DNA of 13,146 bases from contig HF992632.1 in NCBI GenBank assembly GCA_000436695.1, positions 1 to 13,146 on the forward strand, in the 5' to 3' direction. The DNA is from Prevotella sp. CAG:1185. GTDB lineage: Bacteria; Bacteroidota; Bacteroidia; Bacteroidales; Bacteroidaceae. A model generated the notes under the pieces. It did not search any database. It was not told where the DNA came from and worked only from the letters and a program-made list of their open reading frames with translations. Shown one piece after another: positions 7,853 through 13,146 of the stretch. The translations under genes were made by a program, and so were the position numbers. Every line of letters begins with the position of its first letter. The first letter of the stretch is position 1.

Positions 7853-7878
7853 TCTGAAAATTTCAACATTAAGTGATT

Positions 7879-10788
7879 ATGGCAAAGTTATCAGTGCATC
7901 CGCATAAAGGATTTTTAAATACAAAGTTTATCATCCGGTCACATTCTGAAGATTATAACGTAGTTTCAATCTATTCTAAAGTCAAGGATAAAGTAGATAC
8001 TGCTAATCCTGTATCATTATTAGATAAGGAATCTTTGAACGACGGTTATGTTTTTAAGAATCCAGGCCGGTATGTCGTTATGCTTGACAACAATGAAGAT
8101 AGCGCTGTTGAAGTATATGTGGAAGATGCAATCAAGTTTGGCGGCAGCACGTATAAAAACAGCTATGTCTTTGAAGAGACACCATGGTGTTTTGTAGTCA
8201 TGAAAGACCGAACTTATTTTTACAACCGTGACACTGATGAACAGTATGTTGAAAATTTTTCTCCTGATGAAATTTCATGCGTAAACAAAGATGTTGTCTT
8301 GCTCAGTAACAAGTGTGATGAAAGAACTCTGTATTCCCTTACTGAGCAACGTCCATTAATAACTTATAGCAATGAAATTCTGCTAAATAAAGATACCCTT
8401 ATATTTCAAAATGAGGTTGACGGTAAGACCAAGTTAAATGTTGTCCGTTTTAATGATGTATTATTAGACAAGAAAGAATATCTGTGCGATTGCTTTTCTT
8501 TATGTGAAGATGCCGGTGTATTATATTTTCATGAAGATAAAACGATTTATACCTTATCGTTAGAAACACTTGAAATTATAAAATCACTCAAAAGAAATTA
8601 TAGATATTTTGAAGTTATTAAATTTATCAAATTTACAAACGGACATTATTTTGTTGAAATTCAATATTTTAGACATAGTGCAAACATATTAGTCTGCGAT
8701 ATACTGTCAAATGATTCGTGGTACGTTGGGAATTTAGAAAATCCTTTATTTACATGTGAAGACGTAGATGTAATTGATACTGATGCTGAAAAAGATAAGA
8801 TTAAACAGATTATCCATTTAGCGCATGAATACGATTTATTTAATAAGGAGAAGCCACAATTACTCGGAGGTATTAATATTTCGTATAAATACATAGAGAT
8901 AAAGAAATTTTATGTCTTATCAAGACAGCTGTATTATTTGATTGGAGAAAATTCGTTCACATTAGAACGTACAGGATTAAAAAATGAGATACGCAAGCTA
9001 TATCTGAGAACGTCGGATAATAATTTTGAAATTGAAATAAGTGATTATAATAACGTCACGCGTGAAGGTGATTACTTATTCATTAAAACATACAGTAAAG
9101 GAGAAAAATTAATTGTATTGAACGGTGACGAAGTAGTTTTACGTGGTGATTTTGCCAAATACAGTTTTGCCGGAAGAATATTTCTTTCAGAAAAGGACAA
9201 AGATGGCGATGAGAGTATTTATGAATTTCATGACGGTAAGATTACTCTCTTTATGAAAGGTAATTTCAAATGGGACTATTTTGAAAAGTATGGAATATTA
9301 GAGCAAAGAAAAGATAAAGGGCAATATGTAATATATGCCTTTTCTCCAAAAGACAGTTCAGAATACTCTAAGTTCGAGTTTGATAATAATACAGATTATG
9401 GCTTTCGTGAATATACAGAGCAAAAACACTTGAAATATGGCAATAAGGAGCTGTATTGTTGTGGAGTGATGTTGTGGAATACAAAAGTTGATTTGCCTGA
9501 GGATGTAAAGGCTTTATCTGAAGAACTGAATTATGCCATTTCAGTCAAAGGCACACATGTGTTTTTAGGCAGGATGTCAAAAGCTCAAGGCGGATTCATA
9601 AATGTGCCAATATTAGAGTCTTTATTTGATACTTCAACCTATGGCAATGTATTAATGTCGGATGACGGCGAGAACATTGTTTATCAGAAAGGCGATGATT
9701 TAATATTGATGAATACCGGCACACAAGAAGAACAATATTTTCCTAATACGAGTTTTATATCTCAGATCAATGGATATCGTCCTTTGTTTAAAGTAGATGG
9801 CAGTCATCGTCGTCCGAGAGTCATAGACCCTATGACAAGGCAATACATAAATCAGGACAATATAACCAATTATAGATTTGTCAGTCCTGACGGTAAGTTG
9901 TATGCCGACAGTGCATTAAGCAAATATATAAAACATCTGGATAGAATAAATAAAGTCTTTATATCAAAAGAACAGTTTCGTAATCTGATTGAGAAATATG
10001 ATTATCAATTTGACATCAGTAACGAAGAAAAAGATAAAAAGAAAGAAGCACGTAAGGAATTTATAAATATGCATAAAGACTATTTTAAAAACAGGAATAT
10101 TGAAGATTTGCTAAATACAACAACATGTTTTACTGATATAATAACAGAAGACTTTGGATATGCCACAATACGAAAAGTTGAAACAGATGAAGTATATTGT
10201 GAAATAGCATTGGGGCACACATTGCGTTACTTAAATTATGTCGCGTTTTCATACGATTCACGCTATGTCGCAATCGTCGGCCGCTACCCTGATTTTTGTT
10301 CTTATAAAGGACTGTTGCTAGTCTATGATATGGAAAAACAAAAAGAGATAGAAAAAAATACTACACATCGTGCCGTATGGACAGCGGCTTTTACACAAAA
10401 AGGCTTTTATGCTGCCTATGACAGTCTTCCGACGTTATTGTATGGAAATGTTAATGATGATTCAGGGATAGATGAAGTTTCAGACAGAAATTTTCTAACA
10501 TTCAGCCCTGACGGTAAATATATGGCTTTGTCAAACCAAGGTTATGTGGCTTATAAAGATGAAAATCATAAATGGGGACACCAGCCTTCAACAATGGTTT
10601 ACATCCATTCGGTTGAAAATCCGAACGAACAGATTGTACCGACAATTAGCGATTTGTCTGATGCTGGAGTTGCTGATACAAACAATAGAAAATCGGTGGC
10701 TTCATGTTCATTCTCGCTCGACAATAAGAAACTGATGATGGTCGGTAGAGACGGAATAGTTGTGATAAGGAACCTTCATATTGAATAA
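7879..10788 (+). CDS. Large protein with C-terminal beta-propeller-like repeats
   Basis: I do not recognise a named family. The first in-frame start is GTG 7873; I prefer ATG 7879 (969 aa). Residues 1 to about 90 resemble an Ig-like beta-sandwich (SVHPHKGFLNTKF, later NPGRYVVML). The middle is rich in short beta-strand motifs of the kind seen in propeller blades. Clearer WD40/propeller-like blade sequences occur near 665 (VSPDGKLYAD), 785 (NYVAFSYDSRYVAIVG), 873 (TFSPDGKYMAL) and 943-966 (CSFSLDNKKLMMVGRDG). A lysine/glutamate-rich helical insert lies about 694-745. There is no signal peptide, membrane segment, nuclease, NTPase or TIR motif that I can see. The protein is probably a cytosolic scaffold or sensor. 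Its codons are much more AT-rich than the jet genes, suggesting separate acquisition. It lies 11 bp upstream of the WYL regulator gene, so the two are almost certainly co-transcribed. Confidence 0.75.
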   Translation: MAKLSVHPHKGFLNTKFIIRSHSEDYNVVSIYSKVKDKVDTANPVSLLDKESLNDGYVFKNPGRYVVMLDNNEDSAVEVYVEDAIKFGGSTYKNSYVFEETPWCFVVMKDRTYFYNRDTDEQYVENFSPDEISCVNKDVVLLSNKCDERTLYSLTEQRPLITYSNEILLNKDTLIFQNEVDGKTKLNVVRFNDVLLDKKEYLCDCFSLCEDAGVLYFHEDKTIYTLSLETLEIIKSLKRNYRYFEVIKFIKFTNGHYFVEIQYFRHSANILVCDILSNDSWYVGNLENPLFTCEDVDVIDTDAEKDKIKQIIHLAHEYDLFNKEKPQLLGGINISYKYIEIKKFYVLSRQLYYLIGENSFTLERTGLKNEIRKLYLRTSDNNFEIEISDYNNVTREGDYLFIKTYSKGEKLIVLNGDEVVLRGDFAKYSFAGRIFLSEKDKDGDESIYEFHDGKITLFMKGNFKWDYFEKYGILEQRKDKGQYVIYAFSPKDSSEYSKFEFDNNTDYGFREYTEQKHLKYGNKELYCCGVMLWNTKVDLPEDVKALSEELNYAISVKGTHVFLGRMSKAQGGFINVPILESLFDTSTYGNVLMSDDGENIVYQKGDDLILMNTGTQEEQYFPNTSFISQINGYRPLFKVDGSHRRPRVIDPMTRQYINQDNITNYRFVSPDGKLYADSALSKYIKHLDRINKVFISKEQFRNLIEKYDYQFDISNEEKDKKKEARKEFINMHKDYFKNRNIEDLLNTTTCFTDIITEDFGYATIRKVETDEVYCEIALGHTLRYLNYVAFSYDSRYVAIVGRYPDFCSYKGLLLVYDMEKQKEIEKNTTHRAVWTAAFTQKGFYAAYDSLPTLLYGNVNDDSGIDEVSDRNFLTFSPDGKYMALSNQGYVAYKDENHKWGHQPSTMVYIHSVENPNEQIVPTISDLSDAGVADTNNRKSVASCSFSLDNKKLMMVGRDGIVVIRNLHIE

Positions 10789-10799
10789 AACAGAGAATT

Positions 10800-11876
10800 A
10801 TGCCAAAGAATAAAAACGCGTTGACACGCTATAAAATACTTGATGAACTTTTGTCGAACAGGTATCATAATTATTCACTTGACGACTTGACCGAGGAGGT
10901 TTGCAACCGTTTGTCAGAGATAGAACCTGATACTGATGGAGTAAGTCGCAGAACTATAGAAAAGGATATTGAATATCTTGAATATAAAGGTCCGTTTATA
11001 GGTGTAGACATCGAACGATATTATATTGGCAACGAAAAAAACGGGCGTAAAAAGATGTGCCTGCGCTACGCAAATCCTAACTTCTCGATATTCAGCAAGC
11101 CTCTCACCACCGACGAGGTATATCTGCTCAAGGAAGTTATATCGCTGTTGGGACAATTTGACGGACTGCCAAATCTTGACGGACTTGAAGGTCTCAGGCT
11201 TGGACTTGGAGTTAAACATAACGACAGAAGGATAATATCTTTCACAAAGAATCCGCTTGAAAAATCAAACCTTTTTGGAAGACTGTTCACTACTATCTCA
11301 GAAAAACAAGTGGTTGAACTGCACTATCATAAGTTCAGTGAGCCTGACAATGAGAAGAAAATAATCATATATCCATATTTGCTGAAAGAATACAACCGCC
11401 GGTGGTATTTGTTCGGCTCGGCAGAAAGCGATCTGAAACTTCTGGTCTTTGCTCTTGACCGTATTGATGATATAGTGCCTTTGCCGTCGCATAAATATGT
11501 CGACTATGATGGTGATATTAATGAACGCTTTGAAGACATTGTCGGAATAACTCTCTTTGACAACAGTCCGTTATATAAGATAATATTCTGGACTAGCGAT
11601 GCTGCAAAAGATTATGTGGAAACAAAACCTCTCCATGAGTCTCAGCGCACGCTTAATGACAGTACAGTATCAGAACTTAGACTTAAATATTCTGATTTTC
11701 AGGGCGGAAAGTTTTTTCGTATTGACTGTAAGGAGAATTATGAACTGATCAGACTTTTGTCCTCTTTTGGAAAAGACCTTATCGTACTTGAACCGACAGA
11801 TATTCAAGATAAGATTTGGGAAAGACTAACAGATATGGAGAAAGAATATGAAAAGGTACGAACAAAGAGGACGTAG
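10800..11876 (+). CDS. WYL-domain HTH transcriptional regulator
   Basis: This 358-aa protein has the layout of WYL regulators. An N-terminal winged helix (about 1-85) includes the recognition-helix-like segment VSRRTIEKDIEYLE, typical of the DeoR/WYL group. A WYL domain spans about 165-225 and carries the name-giving residues in RRWYLFG (W202, Y203, L204) and LVFALDRIDDI. A C-terminal WCX-like extension follows. WYL proteins such as BrxR and CapW repress defence operons by binding inverted repeats and respond to a ligand or nucleic acid through the WYL domain. Here the gene follows the propeller gene by 11 bp. Inverted-repeat elements near three local promoters are plausible targets. Its last 19 bp carry one such element. 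Whether it represses or activates cannot be read from sequence. Confidence 0.88.
   Translation: MPKNKNALTRYKILDELLSNRYHNYSLDDLTEEVCNRLSEIEPDTDGVSRRTIEKDIEYLEYKGPFIGVDIERYYIGNEKNGRKKMCLRYANPNFSIFSKPLTTDEVYLLKEVISLLGQFDGLPNLDGLEGLRLGLGVKHNDRRIISFTKNPLEKSNLFGRLFTTISEKQVVELHYHKFSEPDNEKKIIIYPYLLKEYNRRWYLFGSAESDLKLLVFALDRIDDIVPLPSHKYVDYDGDINERFEDIVGITLFDNSPLYKIIFWTSDAAKDYVETKPLHESQRTLNDSTVSELRLKYSDFQGGKFFRIDCKENYELIRLLSSFGKDLIVLEPTDIQDKIWERLTDMEKEYEKVRTKRT
11858..11876. promoter_or_regulatory. Shared operator-like element, copy 2
   Basis: TACGAACAAAGAGGACGTA overlaps the last codons and stop of the WYL gene and matches copy 1 at 15 of 19 positions. The left arm is perfect and the right arm has two changes. 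It ends 8 bp before the -7 box TACTTTTG of the WG-repeat gene. Because it also encodes protein, its conservation may be constrained by both roles. Confidence 0.4.
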
Positions 11877-11884
11877 GCCGGTGC

Positions 11885-11892
11885 TACTTTTG
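11885..11892 (+). promoter_or_regulatory. -7 box of the WG-repeat gene
   Basis: TACTTTTG followed by CA fits TAnnTTTG. It lies 9 bp after the WYL stop codon and 26 bp before the ATG at 11918. This suggests the WG-repeat gene can be transcribed separately from the propeller/WYL operon. Confidence 0.55.
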
Positions 11893-11917
11893 CACTTGAA
11901 AAAATAAATAAAGGCTT

Positions 11918-12445
11918 ATGGAAAATATTAGAGAGAATGCTTATGGAGATGTAAGAGTTGTTGAACGTTCTGATTATAAATGGGGAGTGATTGACAGTAA
12001 AGGCAATATTGTTGTTCCGTTCGGTAAATACGACTGGATTGACGGATTTGATTCCGGGCTGTGTAGAGTTAAAATCGGAAATGAACCATCAACTCTTGCC
12101 AACAACGGCAACAAATGGGGCATAATAAATGAACAGGGAGAAGAAGTACTGCCTTGTGAATATGATGAGGTCTGGAACTTTTATGGCAAGAACCGTTGTT
12201 CAACGAGGGTTGTTAAGGATGGCATTGCCAGTGATGTATATTTTCACAATCTTAATCCTGAACTGCCCGTAAAGGAACAGAATGTCAAATCAAATAAGCC
12301 TAATTACCGCAGGCCTTACTACGCAATACGTGAAACTTATAATGATTACAACGGCACATACGCCCAGGATGTAATGGGATGGAGCGATCAGGATATTGAT
12401 GATGTACTTGACGGAGAGGCAGACGCATACTGGAATATTGACTGA
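11918..12445 (+). CDS. Small WG-repeat protein
   Basis: The 175-aa product has two WG repeats: KWGVIDSKGNIVVP (21-34) and KWGIINEQGEEVLPCEYDEV (66-85). These are beta-rich repeats with the pattern WGxIdxxGxxvlP..yd. The C-terminal region (about 140-175, including YAQDVMGWSDQDIDD and the end DAYWNID) is acidic. From memory it resembles tails found on many otherwise different Bacteroidota proteins, so it may be a separate small module. No signal peptide or membrane segment is present, so it is likely cytosolic. WG repeats occur in proteins of varied or unknown function and do not define a role. The gene lies between the WYL regulator and the retron and has its own promoter with an operator-like element. 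Confidence 0.8.
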   Translation: MENIRENAYGDVRVVERSDYKWGVIDSKGNIVVPFGKYDWIDGFDSGLCRVKIGNEPSTLANNGNKWGIINEQGEEVLPCEYDEVWNFYGKNRCSTRVVKDGIASDVYFHNLNPELPVKEQNVKSNKPNYRRPYYAIRETYNDYNGTYAQDVMGWSDQDIDDVLDGEADAYWNID

Positions 12446-12483
12446 GCAATATAAAAAACAGCAAATGCAAAATTATTCATTAT

Positions 12484-12502
12484 TACGAAAATAGATTTCG
12501 CA
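12484..12502. promoter_or_regulatory. Shared operator-like element, copy 3
   Basis: TACGAAAATAGATTTCGCA matches copy 1 at 16 of 19 positions, with one change in the right arm. It ends 9 bp before the -7 box of the retron promoter, exactly the spacing seen at the propeller operon. It lies in intergenic DNA, so coding constraint does not explain it. Confidence 0.5.
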
Positions 12503-12511
12503 ACAATGATG

Positions 12512-12519
12512 TAACTTTG
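12512..12519 (+). promoter_or_regulatory. -7 box of the retron promoter
   Basis: TAACTTTG followed by CA is a strong match to TAnnTTTG. Transcription would begin near 12526, about 18 nt before the 5' arm of the retron inverted repeat, the expected placement for a promoter driving the ncRNA and reverse transcriptase together. Confidence 0.65.
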
Positions 12520-12543
12520 CAGTCGAAATAATAAAGAAACAAC

Positions 12544-12790
12544 GCGGTCTTTGACAAGTCTGATAACTGAAACTAAATTTTGAATTTCGTCCTGCGTGGT
12601 GCGAGCCTTGCTCTTTTTAGAGTAAATTCGCGGGATGTCTTCTTGCCCTTTGGGCTTGAAGATAACAATGTCAGATAGTTAATGTGATGATTCTGTTAAG
12701 TTGCCACCTGCAAGCTAACAGATATTTTTACAATCAAAAATATTATATAAAGAAAACGATGTTTCAGCTTACAGATGAGTTAAAGACCGC
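12544..12790 (+). ncRNA. Retron ncRNA (msr-msd) with a1/a2 repeat
   Basis: Retron ncRNAs lie upstream of the reverse transcriptase gene; their ends (a1, a2) pair, and the interior is partly copied into msDNA. Here 12544-12573 pairs with 12761-12790. There are 9 perfect pairs (GCGGTCTTT with AAAGACCGC), a second block TCTG with CAGA, and 7 perfect pairs (CTGAAAC with GTTTCAG), joined by AC/GT and small mismatched loops. Inside are several hairpins. One at 12588-12637 has a 9-bp base (CGTCCTGCG with CGCGGGATG, two GU pairs) and a 7-bp top stem (12608-12614 with 12619-12625). Another at 12638-12662 has GCCC-TTT-GGGC at its tip; a UUU loop is a known recognition feature of retron msr. A third spans 12692-12722 (TCTGTTA with TAACAGA). 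I could not identify the branching G or the msr/msd boundary. Confidence 0.72.
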
Positions 12791-12807
12791 TCTTAATTCA
12801 TATAAAA

Positions 12808-13146
12808 ATGGATAAAGCGGAAATAGTAAAATTGGCACACAGCATGTCTAATAAAAATGACATCCTGGACCTTCTCAATCGTATCAAGCTGGATGATATG
12901 GCTGAAAATGGGCTTGCGGACAAGTTTTATCCATTTACAATGAAGAACATAAACTTTTACTGCAATCCAAACAATACACATCATCGTTACAGACAATTTA
13001 AGATAAAGAAAAAGACAGGCGGATTCAGACAGATTACCGCCCCGAGGAACAGGAGCTTTATGCAGATGCTGAAGTGTGTCAATGAGATATTCAAGGCTAT
13101 TTATTCGCCGTCTGATTATGCTATGGGATTCACGGAAGAGCGTTCT
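12808..13146 (+). CDS. Retron-type reverse transcriptase, N-terminal part
   Basis: The first 113 codons of a reverse transcriptase, truncated by the window end. An N-terminal helical part (1-60) is followed by the fingers motif typical of retron-type enzymes: RQFKIKKKTGGFRQITAPR (62-80), then a helix leading to IYSPSDYAMGFTEERS (98-113). The catalytic YADD box would lie beyond the window. ATG 12808 is chosen because the homologous region starts soon after and the ncRNA a2 arm ends 17 nt upstream. A structured ncRNA with paired ends directly before the gene supports a retron rather than a group II intron or an Abi/DRT enzyme. The accessory effector, which most retrons need for anti-phage defence, is not identified and is probably downstream or fused. 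Confidence 0.85.
   Translation, partial: MDKAEIVKLAHSMSNKNDILDLLNRIKLDDMAENGLADKFYPFTMKNINFYCNPNNTHHRYRQFKIKKKTGGFRQITAPRNRSFMQMLKCVNEIFKAIYSPSDYAMGFTEERS

Larger units (their letters stand above)
6954..7878. other. Divergent intergenic region, 925 bp
   Basis: This stretch separates the jet operon from the plus-strand genes. It contains no credible protein gene. Identified contents are the jet leader and -7 box, the G-rich stretch, a hairpin at 7297-7321 (GCAAC with GTTGC extended by CAG with CTG), an orphan promoter, a 22-bp periodic array, a 12-bp palindrome and the promoter of the propeller operon. A short direct repeat GTTAAGGC occurs at 7166-7173 and 7181-7188. The unexplained parts are about 7190-7290 and 7600-7680, where I see only AT-rich sequence with T-runs. 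Confidence 0.6.

Noticed and set aside
7873..7878. GTG start two codons upstream of the propeller ATG
   Set aside because: ATG 7879 is the stronger start codon, and nothing in the sequence favours the GTG. The difference is only two residues.
12759..12815. 18-aa ORF (MFQLTDELKTALNSYKNG) overlapping the reverse transcriptase start
   Set aside because: It lies almost entirely on the a2 arm and the short spacer of the retron ncRNA, so base pairing explains its sequence. A leader peptide coupled to the reverse transcriptase remains possible but is unsupported.
12793..12996. 67-aa minus-strand ORF over the reverse transcriptase start
   Set aside because: It is opposite a well-supported reverse transcriptase frame and has no features of its own.

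Overview
The window looks like a defence island from a member of the Bacteroidota, most likely Prevotella or a close relative. The main support is promoter style. Candidate -7 boxes fit the Bacteroidota consensus TAnnTTTG (TAATTTTG, TACTTTTG, TAACTTTG, TAAATTTG), and the start codons lack Shine-Dalgarno sequences. The non-coding DNA also carries degenerate 21-22 bp periodic repeats of a kind I associate, from memory only, with Prevotella intergenic DNA. No rRNA, tRNA, transposase, integrase or CRISPR array is visible.

Left part (about 40-7060, minus strand): a complete Wadjet (Jet) anti-plasmid operon, transcribed jetA, jetB, jetC, jetD. The genes overlap by 4, 26 and 4 nt, so translational coupling is likely. 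A candidate promoter lies at 7047-7054 and an intrinsic terminator at 40-93. JetA, JetB and JetC are the MukF-, MukE- and MukB/SMC-like parts of a DNA loop extruder. JetD is the Toprim-containing nuclease subunit that cuts the extruded circular DNA.

Middle (6954-7878): a 925-bp divergent intergenic region. It holds the jetA promoter, a G-rich stretch that could form a G-quadruplex, a well-spaced promoter with no gene close behind it (7434-7463), a 22-bp periodic degenerate array, palindromes, and the promoter of the next operon.

Right part (7879-13146, plus strand): an AT-rich 969-aa protein with an apparent beta-propeller C-terminus and no recognisable enzymatic motif, co-transcribed with a WYL-domain HTH regulator. 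Next come a small WG-repeat protein with its own promoter, then a retron. The retron shows a promoter, a structured ncRNA bounded by a 30-nt imperfect inverted repeat (12544-12573 with 12761-12790), and the first 113 codons of its reverse transcriptase, cut off by the window end.

The most interesting observation is a 19-bp inverted-repeat-like element, TACGAA-N7-TTCGTA and variants. It occurs 8-9 bp upstream of the -7 box of all three plus-strand transcription units (7817-7835, 11858-11876, 12484-12502) and is absent at that position from the jet promoter. My hypothesis is that the WYL protein binds it and regulates its own operon, the WG-repeat gene and the retron together. This would link an undescribed propeller/WYL module with a retron in one regulon. 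It is an inference from sequence and has not been tested.
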